Shown piece after piece: positions 52,712 through 59,454 of a stretch of DNA of 64,000 bases (the first letter of the stretch is position 1; each line of letters opens with the position of its first letter). Both the position numbers and the translations under genes were made by a program. Origin of the DNA: Balneola sp. (lineage in GTDB: Bacteria; Bacteroidota; Rhodothermia; Balneolales; Balneolaceae); assembly GCA_002696035.1 (NCBI GenBank), contig NZQV01000026.1:62001-126000 (forward strand). The letters are read 5' to 3'. The notes beneath the pieces are model-generated. The model searched no databases. It was not told where the DNA came from and worked only from the letters and a program-made list of their open reading frames with translations.

Positions 52712-53239
52712 ATTAACCGCGAAGAGCGCTAAGGTTGCGCAAAGAACGCGAAGTTAGAGGTTATTTACTACTCGGCGAAAACCGTTTTTAAGTAATTTTG
52801 TATTGAAGTTTATAAGTAAGCCAAGTTTTGATTCAGATAATTTTAAATAAGTTAAAACCTGAGCTAAGTGAATATCATTAAGTGCATCTACAGATTTAAT
52901 TTCAATAATTACTTTCTGATTGACAAATATATCAACCCGATAACCTACTTCCATTTCTACTTCTTTGTAGACCAATGGAAGGCCTCTTTCAACTTCAATG
53001 TACAATCCGTGTTGCTCCAATTCATAAGCCAAACATTTTTTGATAAGCCGACTCAAGCAATCCCGGCCCCAAAGCCCGATGAACTTGAATTGCAGAATCC
53101 AAAATTACCTTAGAAATCTCATTCTCTGTCATGTCAAATATGTCTTTGCGTTCCTTGCGATATCTCTGCGTCTTTTGCGGTCTCAAACAATGTTCTATTA
53201 ACCGCAAAGAGCGCTAAGGATTCGCAGAGTTCGCAATGT
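52712..53239 (-). mobile_element. GxxExxY cassette D: direct and inverted short-period arms around a frameshifted gene
   Basis: A 43-nt arm starting ATTAACCGCGAAGAGCGC at 52712-52754 recurs in direct orientation at 53197-53239 with about 36 of 43 positions identical. A third copy, inverted, lies at 53141-53182 next to the second and can fold into a long hairpin with it. Units of the type CGCAAAGA recur every 8-11 nt. The GxxExxY gene lies between. The 40-nt motif of cassettes A-C is not present here. Confidence 0.55.
52754..53132 (-). pseudogene. GxxExxY family gene with a single-base frameshift
   Basis: From ATG 53132 the frame reads MTENEISKVILDSAIQVHRA and LGPGLLESAYQK, containing the motif GLLESAY, then hits a stop. 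The next frame continues CLAYELEQHGLY and goes on to VGYRVDIFVNQKVIIEIKSV, with the Asp...EIK nuclease-like signature, to the stop at 52754. Removing one A from the run of six (53036-53041) joins both parts into a normal protein of about 125 residues. It may be a decaying gene, a sequencing error in a homopolymer, or slippage-expressed. It lies between recR and the M1 peptidase gene. Confidence 0.8.
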
Positions 53240-53245
53240 ACAAAA

Positions 53246-53848
53246 TCAAAAACTGTTTCGGCTTGCAAAAGCCCGGCTCAAGGTAGCCTCGTCAATGAAT
53301 TCGAGCTCGGTGCCCATCGGGATTCCGTAGGCTATACGGGTCACACTCACTTCATAATTCTTCAGCAGTTTGTTGATATAATAGGAGGTTGCTTCTCCTT
53401 CTGCATCGGGGTTGAGCGCCAGGATCACTTCATCAATATCTTCATCTTCTCCGATTCTTTTCAGTAATTCCTGAATGCGCAATTTATCCGGACCGATGTT
53501 ATCCATGGGAGAGATCACTCCGCCCAGCACATGATACCGTCCCCGAAATTCATTTGACTTCTCAATGATATACACATCGTTGAATTCCTCTACCACACAA
53601 ATAGCAGAAGGATCGCGTTTAGGATTGTCACAAATTTTGCAAGGGTCGGAATCACTGACGTTCCCACAAACGGAGCAACGGGTTACTTTTTCCTTTAGAT
53701 CAACGATGGCCTGCGCAAGGTTTTTGGCGTAATCATCATTTTGCTTGAGCAAATGAATGGCAATACGCTGAGCCGATTTTCGTCCCGTACCGGGAAGCTT
53801 GGCGAGCTGCTCAATAGCCCGCTCCAAATATTCTGAGGTTATCTGCAT
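53246..53848 (-). CDS. recR: Recombination protein RecR
   Basis: RecR works with RecF and RecO to load RecA on gapped DNA. The 200-residue protein has an N-terminal helix-hairpin-helix (LPGTGRKSAQRIAIHLL, 18-34), a four-Cys zinc motif CSVCGNVSDSDPCKIC (58-73), and a Toprim domain (about 80-175) with VVEEFND and LNPDAEGEATSYYI, ending in a Walker B-like region. Length is exact for the family. It is downstream of ybaB and dnaX on the same strand, the common dnaX-ybaB-recR order. Confidence 0.96.
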   Translation of the reverse strand: MQITSEYLERAIEQLAKLPGTGRKSAQRIAIHLLKQNDDYAKNLAQAIVDLKEKVTRCSVCGNVSDSDPCKICDNPKRDPSAICVVEEFNDVYIIEKSNEFRGRYHVLGGVISPMDNIGPDKLRIQELLKRIGEDEDIDEVILALNPDAEGEATSYYINKLLKNYEVSVTRIAYGIPMGTELEFIDEATLSRAFASRNSF

Positions 53849-53866
53849 GTAGTGAGTTCCGAGGTG

Positions 53867-53906
53867 TTAGGTTTTAGGTGTTAGTTGAATGCCCTCTAAA
53901 ACCTAA
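53867..53906. repeat. Inverted repeat in the recR-ybaB spacer
   Basis: TTAGGTTTTAG (53867-53877) pairs perfectly with CTAAAACCTAA (53896-53906) over an 18-nt loop. Partial copies (GGTGTTAG, CTAAAACCTA) flank it on both sides, giving the short-period look of the cassette arms. No gene is inside. Confidence 0.6.
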
Positions 53907-53927
53907 AACCTTGTGACTAAAACCTAT

Positions 53928-54275
53928 TTAAAGTCCGAGTTTTGACATATCCATTCCGGGAATTCCGCCGCCGGGGATCATACCTTTGTACATTTCCTGC
54001 ATTTTTTCTTTGGAAGCTTCTTCCGCTTTTTCAAGCGCTTTGTTGACGCCAGCCACGATCAGGTCTTCCAGCATTTCTTTGTCGGCAGGATCTACCACAT
54101 CATCATCCATGTCGATAGAGACGATCTGCTTGTTGCCGTTGGCTTTCACCTTCACCATTCCGCCACCGGCTTCAGCTTCTACGATCACGTCGTTCAAGCC
54201 TTCCTGGGCTTCCTGCATTTTAGATTGCATTTCCTGAATTTTGCCGAACATATCGGCCATATTTAAATTGCTCAT
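53928..54275 (-). CDS. YbaB/EbfC family nucleoid-associated protein
   Basis: This 115-residue DNA-binding protein forms tweezer-like dimers. It starts with a Met/Gln-rich helix (MADMFGKIQEMQSKMQEAQEGL), then the central beta sheet with VEAEAGGGMVKVKANGNKQIVSIDMDDDVV and a second helical region AGVNKALEKAEEASKEKMQ. The Gly/Met-rich tail MIPGGGIPGMDM is typical. It lies between dnaX and recR, as in most bacteria, and should be cotranscribed with them. Confidence 0.93.
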   Translation of the reverse strand: MSNLNMADMFGKIQEMQSKMQEAQEGLNDVIVEAEAGGGMVKVKANGNKQIVSIDMDDDVVDPADKEMLEDLIVAGVNKALEKAEEASKEKMQEMYKGMIPGGGIPGMDMSKLGL

Positions 54276-54357
54276 AATTTTGAATTTGATTGTTTTTTCA
54301 TTGAAACCCTGCGATCGATTAAAACCTCACAGAGATAATTAAATGTTAGCTGACAGC

Positions 54358-56202
54358 TTAATACTCCAACTCTGCCCCAAATATCTCAACTATATCACGA
54401 ATGATGGGGTCCTTTTGTTGTATTTGTTTGAACCGTTCGTATACACTCATAGGTTTATCTTCTTCAGAAAGTTCACCTACGGAGATGTTAAAACGCAGCA
54501 TACTGCCCACACATTCCTTTAACTTCTTCTGAAGATCCATAGATTGCTCATCCAGCATTTTCTTGGCAAACTGATTGTCGCACTCCAGATATAATTCTCC
54601 CCCCTTCACCTTCAACAATTTAACACGCTCCATCTGCAGGTGTAACAACATCGGGAAATCACCTTTCAGCGACTCAAGGTAAGTCGGCCAGTTTTCTTCA
54701 ATATATTCAAGCGTGATCTTTTCAGGCGCCTGGGCTTCTTCTTCAGGAGATTCAGCAACTGCCACACTTTTCTGCTCTTCTTGCTTTGATTCTGACTCAA
54801 CTTTCTTCGCCAGGCTGGTTGTCAGCGCCGGGGCTCCGATATCAAAATCGTCATCTTCTTCCATTTGATCAGCAGTGTCGAAATCTACTTCTTCGGGCTC
54901 AGTTTCTTTTTCTTCCTCTGATTCCGAAGCTTCAGATCTGACCGGAGGCTTTTCAGGAGAAGTTGGTTCTACTGTTTCTGATTCTGAAGTTTCCGGCTGA
55001 GACTCTTTACTCTCATTCTCAAACTCCACTGTCTCCGGTTCATTTTTGGGGACTGAACCATTCTGAGAGCTGTTTACGAAGTTACCGGAGTTTTTTTTTA
55101 ACTCCTCAAGTCCCGCCAGCAGCTCTGAAAGCTGCTCAGAGCGTTCCATATGGATAAGCTTCAACAACGTGATCTCAAACTGAATTCTTGGCTGTGAAGC
55201 ATCCTTTAATTTGATCTGCGCTTCACTGATGATATGCAGCATCCGCATCAGGTCATCCCGAGAAAAGTCTTTGGCCGTTTCCAGATAACGCTTTTTGGTT
55301 TCTTCAGAAGCCTCCACCAAATACAGCTTTGTGGTCTCGTGGGCAATGTACAAGTTCCGAAGATGCTCGGTCATCCCGATCAAGAATTCCTGAATATCAT
55401 ATCCTTCCTGCAGCAGGGTGTTGATAAGATCGAGACCGCGGTCTGCATCGTGTTCTTTCACACAATTCATAAACTCAAACAGACGATCGGTACCAACTAC
55501 ATTCAGCGCCTGCAGCAATTCGTTATGGGTGATGGTATCTCCACAAAAGGCAATGGCCTGATCCATCAGTCCAAGAGCATCGCGCAGAGCACCATCGGCT
55601 TTTTTGGCAATTACATGGAGCGATTCTTCATCAATGGAAATGTCTTCGTCGAGGGAAATTTTACGGAGTCGCTGCACGATCTCATCCACCGAGATCCGCT
55701 TGAAATCGAAGCGTTGCACACGGGAAAGAATAGTAGGAAGGACCTTATGAGGTTCCGTCGTCGCAAAAATAAAGATCGCGTGTTCCGGCGGTTCTTCCAA
55801 TGTCTTCAGCAGCGCATTGAACGCGGCCTTACTGAGCATATGAACCTCATCCACGATAAACACTTTGTACTTGCCATTTTGCGGCGGAATGCGAACGCTT
55901 TCCCGCAGGTGATGCACATCATCCACCTTGTTGTTGGAAGCGGCATCCATCTCCACGATATTCAGCGTCTGGTTCAGCGATTCACCATCCACACTGATAT
56001 CAATTTCGTTAATGGTACGGGCCAACACGCGCGCCATGGTGGTTTTCCCAACACCGCGAGGACCGCAAAACATATACGCATGAGATAATCGTCCCTGCTT
56101 GATGGCATTTTTAATGGTACTACTCACGTGTTCTTGTGAGACAATATCCTCAAAGGAAGTCGGCCGGTATTTTCGTGTAAGTGCGCGGTAGGTTTCTGAC
56201 AT
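54358..56202 (-). CDS. dnaX: DNA polymerase III subunits tau/gamma
   Basis: This clamp-loader ATPase of 614 residues has Walker A GPRGVGKTTMA (48-58), Walker B VFIVDEVHML and sensor 1 FATTEPHKVLPTILSR. Domain III ends near 360. A long acidic Ser/Glu/Pro linker (about 370-500) and a C-terminal domain follow. Two points are unusual. The four-Cys zinc module normally found after Walker A is replaced by a Cys-free segment (TINEIDISVDGESLNQTLN, about 65-83). And nine A at 55099-55091 (codons 368-371) mark the end of domain III, with stops just beyond in the other two frames. It heads the dnaX-ybaB-recR group. Confidence 0.96.
   Translation of the reverse strand: MSETYRALTRKYRPTSFEDIVSQEHVSSTIKNAIKQGRLSHAYMFCGPRGVGKTTMARVLARTINEIDISVDGESLNQTLNIVEMDAASNNKVDDVHHLRESVRIPPQNGKYKVFIVDEVHMLSKAAFNALLKTLEEPPEHAIFIFATTEPHKVLPTILSRVQRFDFKRISVDEIVQRLRKISLDEDISIDEESLHVIAKKADGALRDALGLMDQAIAFCGDTITHNELLQALNVVGTDRLFEFMNCVKEHDADRGLDLINTLLQEGYDIQEFLIGMTEHLRNLYIAHETTKLYLVEASEETKKRYLETAKDFSRDDLMRMLHIISEAQIKLKDASQPRIQFEITLLKLIHMERSEQLSELLAGLEELKKNSGNFVNSSQNGSVPKNEPETVEFENESKESQPETSESETVEPTSPEKPPVRSEASESEEEKETEPEEVDFDTADQMEEDDDFDIGAPALTTSLAKKVESESKQEEQKSVAVAESPEEEAQAPEKITLEYIEENWPTYLESLKGDFPMLLHLQMERVKLLKVKGGELYLECDNQFAKKMLDEQSMDLQKKLKECVGSMLRFNISVGELSEEDKPMSVYERFKQIQQKDPIIRDIVEIFGAELEY
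55091..55099 (-). promoter_or_regulatory. A9 slippery run at the dnaX tau/gamma boundary
   Basis: On the coding strand TT-A9-CTCCGG encodes L368-K-K-N371. One extra A (or a -1 shift) gives ...KKKLR then TAA after two codons. One A fewer (or +1) gives ...KKTPVTS then TAA. Both alternative products stop at about 373-375 residues, which would be a gamma-like form containing the ATPase core only. Thermus thermophilus dnaX uses transcriptional slippage on an A9 run for this purpose, and E. coli uses a -1 frameshift at a similar run. Confidence 0.65.
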
Positions 56203-56283
56203 GCTTAGATCAATTTTTCAGTCAAAACAATGTACAAAATGTGTGGTAAAAATTTGGGTTTAAAGAGAGATTTAACAACCCAT

Positions 56284-57114
56284 CTATTCCAGATTAAAAC
56301 TGATATCCAACGCTTTTACCGAATGCGTAAGCCAGCCCAGAGAAATTACATCAACACCACAGCCTTTATATCCTGAAATATTTTGCGGGGTGATGCCACC
56401 CGAGACTTCCACTATAATTTCATCCGGGATGAGTTTCACCAATTCTTTTACTTCCTGGGGTGAACGATTATCCAGCATGATAACATCCGCGCCGGCCTCC
56501 ACGGCTTCCTGCACCTGCGCCTTATTTTCGGTCTCGATCTCTATCTTCACCATGTGACCAATTTCAGCCCGCACTTTTTCTAAGGCTTTGGTGATACTTC
56601 CGGCTGCTTTAATGTGATTGTCTTTGATCATCACGCCGTCATCCAGTCGAAAACGATGATTTTTTCCGCCTCCGCAGCGTACTGCATATTTCTGGATAGA
56701 ACGTAGTCCGGGCAGTGTTTTTCGGGTATCTGTGATGGTAATTGTGTTGTCATCAAGCAGTTTAATTACTTCCTGAGTAGCCGTCGCAATTCCCCCCAGA
56801 TGCTGGATCAAATTCAAGATCACACGCTCGCCGGTCAGCAGAGCCCGAACCGAAGCTTTTACTTCAGCAATTTTTTCGCCCTTTCTTACGAGATTTCCAT
56901 CTTGTTTATGAAAAACCACCTCCGCCGAAGGATCTATCATCTGATACCCAACTTCAATGATCTGAAGCCCGGCAACCACACCATCGGCTTTGGCTGTGTA
57001 TATTCCTTTTCCAAGTTGTGATTCCGGAAAAACGGAGTTGGTAGTGAGGTCGCCCATACCGATGTCTTCGGAAAAGGCGTTTTTCAAAATATCGGTTAAC
57101 TCAAGCTGATTCAT
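56284..57114 (-). CDS. nadC: Nicotinate-nucleotide diphosphorylase (carboxylating)
   Basis: NadC converts quinolinate and PRPP to nicotinate mononucleotide in de novo NAD synthesis. The 276-residue protein has the N-terminal swapped domain (FSEDIGMGDLTTN near 14-26) and the barrel with ITDTRKTLPGLRSIQKYAVRCGGGKNHRF (about 129-157) carrying phosphate- and quinolinate-binding Arg, Lys and His residues. It also has MIKDNHI, EIETEN and MLDN. No nadA or nadB is adjacent. It is monocistronic, with 81 bp to dnaX downstream. Confidence 0.95.
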   Translation of the reverse strand: MNQLELTDILKNAFSEDIGMGDLTTNSVFPESQLGKGIYTAKADGVVAGLQIIEVGYQMIDPSAEVVFHKQDGNLVRKGEKIAEVKASVRALLTGERVILNLIQHLGGIATATQEVIKLLDDNTITITDTRKTLPGLRSIQKYAVRCGGGKNHRFRLDDGVMIKDNHIKAAGSITKALEKVRAEIGHMVKIEIETENKAQVQEAVEAGADVIMLDNRSPQEVKELVKLIPDEIIVEVSGGITPQNISGYKGCGVDVISLGWLTHSVKALDISFNLE

Positions 57115-57522
57115 AAGGTATTTATTCTGATTATGGAGTAACCTTGCAGCATCCGGTAGGTCCTGCGAGCGTTACGGTTTTGCATTTTCCTTTTCAACAA
57201 CAAACGCTGCGAGGAGTGAAGCACGCTCGCGGGTTCTTTTGCATGTTTTTTAGTCTTGGTCGTGTTATTTGTCTATTTTTGATATAGAAATAATTCTCTG
57301 TACTGATAGTTGTCATCCTGAGCATCCATTCTGGAATATTTGAAGAAATTGTATTCCACGAAGGATCTCAAAACTCAAAAAACTTGGAATATATCAGCGT
57401 TTGAGACTCTTCGCGGAATACAACTAAAATCGATCAAAACTAGTACGCGCCCAGAGTTACAACATCGATGATCAGTTGTTTCAAAGATACCCTTTTTAAC
57501 TCTTTTTTATGAGCCCTTTTAG
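57115..57522. other. Divergent intergenic region with two imperfect inverted repeats
   Basis: This 408-bp region separates divergent nadC and the cysteine desulfurase gene. TTGTATTCCACGAAGGATCT at 57349-57368 has an inverted partner (AGACTCTTCGCGGAATACAA, 57404-57423) enclosing about 35 nt. It also has GTCATCCTGAGC upstream, a word common in dispersed Bacteroidota repeats. A second pair, CCTGCGAGCGT (57162-57172) and ACGCTCGCGGG (57223-57233), lies nearer nadC. No ORF is supported. Confidence 0.5.
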
Positions 57523-58683
57523 ATGATCTATCTCGACCATGCCGCAACCACGCCCATTAGTGATAAAGCCTTAGAAGTGTACCTAAATGTGGCCAGACAT
57601 TATTTCGGTAATCCAAGCAGCATGCACGATGAGGGTTCCTCGGCGGAACAAATTTTGGAGGCTTCTAAAAAGACCCTGGCTGTGACTTTAAATGCCCGCC
57701 CAAAGGATGTCTTTTTTACTTCCGGAGCATCAGAATCTAGTTTTCTGGCAATCTATTCTTTACTGAAAGCCCGGGATGGAAAACACATTATTACCACGCC
57801 CATTGAGCATTCCTCGGTTCGTAACATTTTCATTAAACTGGAGCGGGAAGGCTATGAAGTTTCAACTGTTTCTGTAGATGAGTTTGGTCAGGTTGACCTC
57901 GGTGAGTTAAGATCCCTGGTTCGGGAAGATACTGCTTTAGCTTCCGTTCAGCATGTAAATTCAGAAATTGGAACCATTCAGGATCTGGAGGCGATCGGGA
58001 AATTCCTTCATTCCAAAAACATACTGCTGCACAGCGATTGTGTGCAAAGTTTCGGGCGCATTCCTCTGAACATAAACTCCCTGAATGTAGATGCTCTTTC
58101 CATATCCGGGCACAAAATATATGGCCCCAAAGGAGTAGGAGCCGTCTGGATGAATCCCAAAGCAAACTGGAAACCCGTATTCCCTGATTCTGACAATCAG
58201 CATAAATTCAAGCCGGGCACTTCCGATGTTCCTTCCATCGCTGCTTTTGCCACGGCCGCTAAACAGGTCACCCAGAATTCACCTAAAGAACAGGAGCGGA
58301 TCGGTTCATTCCGAAAAAAACTGATCACTGAGTTGCAACAGCTTCCTTTTGAATGTGAAATCTTAGAACACGCTGAACACAAAGTGCCCAATATTTTAGG
58401 GTTGAGATTCCCTGGAATGGAAGGACAGTTTTTAATGCTGGAGTGCAATCAGGCAGGATTAGCGATCTCAACGGGCAGCGCGTGTCAGGTAGGCTCAGAG
58501 AAGCCAAATAAAACGATGACGGCCATCGGAAAAAGTGAGCAAGAAGCGCGGGAGTTTATCCGTTTATCATTTGGTAAAGAAAATTCTGAGGAGCAAATTT
58601 CACAGATAATTCAAAAAATGAATGTTATTTTAGAAAGACATTTTCAAAAGGTAAATCACCACAAATCGAAGAAAGGATCCTAA
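57523..58683 (+). CDS. Cysteine desulfurase (NifS/IscS-type)
   Basis: This PLP enzyme takes sulfur from cysteine for Fe-S clusters or tRNA thiolation. The 386-residue protein starts MIYLDHAATTPISDKALE. It has the cofactor-contact segment TSGASESSFLAI, the His in TTPIEHSSVRNIF, the Schiff-base Lys in SISGHKIYGPKGVGA (about 193) and the catalytic Cys in STGSACQVGSEKPN (about 321). The short active-site loop (class I) and lack of isc or suf neighbours leave the partner unknown. It is followed after 2 nt by the DsbA-like gene, so the pair is probably an operon. Confidence 0.92.
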   Translation: MIYLDHAATTPISDKALEVYLNVARHYFGNPSSMHDEGSSAEQILEASKKTLAVTLNARPKDVFFTSGASESSFLAIYSLLKARDGKHIITTPIEHSSVRNIFIKLEREGYEVSTVSVDEFGQVDLGELRSLVREDTALASVQHVNSEIGTIQDLEAIGKFLHSKNILLHSDCVQSFGRIPLNINSLNVDALSISGHKIYGPKGVGAVWMNPKANWKPVFPDSDNQHKFKPGTSDVPSIAAFATAAKQVTQNSPKEQERIGSFRKKLITELQQLPFECEILEHAEHKVPNILGLRFPGMEGQFLMLECNQAGLAISTGSACQVGSEKPNKTMTAIGKSEQEAREFIRLSFGKENSEEQISQIIQKMNVILERHFQKVNHHKSKKGS

Positions 58684-58685
58684 TT

Positions 58686-59252
58686 ATGAAACGCGGATTA
58701 ATTTTACTCACGGCTTTTGCACTTTTATTCACCGCACCATTGTTGGCGCAAGAATCGGATGCGTCAGAGGCTCCAATCCAGATCGTTAAATACAGCGATT
58801 ATCAGTGCCCGGCTTGTAAGTATTTTGTTTCCATTGAAGAGCAGCTGAAAGAGGAATACGGAGATCAGCTTTCGCTCACCACAAAGCACTTTCCGCTAAA
58901 CATGCACGAATACGCTCAGTTGGCTTCCCGTGCCGCAGAGGCAGCCCGCCAGCAGGGTAAGTATCAGGAGATGCATGATATGATCTTTACTGGGCAAGAG
59001 CAGTGGGCCCGGGGAAATGCAGAGGCAATGTTTATCGGGTATGCCCGAAGCCTGGATCTGGATGTGGAGCAATTCCGCGAGGATATGAATTCAGCTGAAA
59101 TGCAGCGCATTGTAATGGAGGACAAGCGCGAAGGACTAAATTTAGGCGTCAATTCTACTCCTACCTTTTTCATCAACGGACAGAAACTGGAGCAAAACCC
59201 CCGCACGTATCAGCAATTTAAATCCATTGTAGACCAGATGCTTGAACAGTAG
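58686..59252 (+). CDS. Secreted DsbA-like thioredoxin-fold protein
   Basis: This 188-residue protein has a signal peptide (cleavage near LLA-Q22), a CPAC active site (C41-C44) in YSDYQCPACKYF, an inserted helical domain (about 75-140) and the cis-Pro loop NSTPTFFINGQKL (about 159-171). This is the layout of DsbA/DsbG-like disulfide oxidoreductases of the thioredoxin_4 group. It should act in the periplasm on disulfides; the oxidising or reducing direction cannot be told. No DsbB or VKOR gene is near. It begins 2 nt after the cysteine desulfurase stop. Confidence 0.88.
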   Translation: MKRGLILLTAFALLFTAPLLAQESDASEAPIQIVKYSDYQCPACKYFVSIEEQLKEEYGDQLSLTTKHFPLNMHEYAQLASRAAEAARQQGKYQEMHDMIFTGQEQWARGNAEAMFIGYARSLDLDVEQFREDMNSAEMQRIVMEDKREGLNLGVNSTPTFFINGQKLEQNPRTYQQFKSIVDQMLEQ

Positions 59253-59278
59253 AGCTATGCTCTTACCATTTTTTTATA

Positions 59279-59312
59279 AGCCACTGGATATCTAGGTCTG
59301 GTGGCTTTTTTG
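59279..59312 (+). terminator. Intrinsic terminator after the DsbA-like gene
   Basis: AAGCCAC (59279-59285) pairs with GTGGCTT (59302-59308) and is followed by TTTTTG. A small hairpin AGAGC/GCTCT lies just before it. Confidence 0.8.
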
Positions 59313-59344
59313 TATCTGGCATCTTGGTTCCCGCTCTCCCTACA

Positions 59345-59364
59345 GTCGGACACATCTGTCCGAC
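59345..59364. repeat. Short perfect palindrome
   Basis: GTCGGACA (59345-59352) and TGTCCGAC (59357-59364) pair over the loop CATC, with CTACAGT/ACCTACG-like flanks. It is a small dispersed-repeat type of hairpin between the DsbA-like gene terminator and argS. Confidence 0.6.
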
Positions 59365-59425
59365 CTACGTTCTCATCCGGAATAAATTCCTTGTTTGTCA
59401 TTCAATATTCGAACTTCTTTTCCCT

Positions 59426-59433
59426 TATCTTTG
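59426..59433 (+). promoter_or_regulatory. -7 promoter box of argS
   Basis: TATCTTTG matches the TAnnTTTG consensus, 21 nt before the argS ATG. A TTTG at 59394-59397 is too far upstream for the usual spacing. Confidence 0.4.
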
Positions 59434-59454
59434 GGGTGAATTTGAAAACCCAAT

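Noticed and set aside
53036-53041. The A6 run in the GxxExxY gene as a programmed frameshift site
   Set aside because: A run of six A without other signals is weak, and the intact paralogue at 25564 needs no shift; recent mutation or sequencing error is more likely.
55234-56088. Plus-strand ORF of 284 codons opposite dnaX
   Set aside because: It overlaps the conserved ATPase core of dnaX and has no family features.
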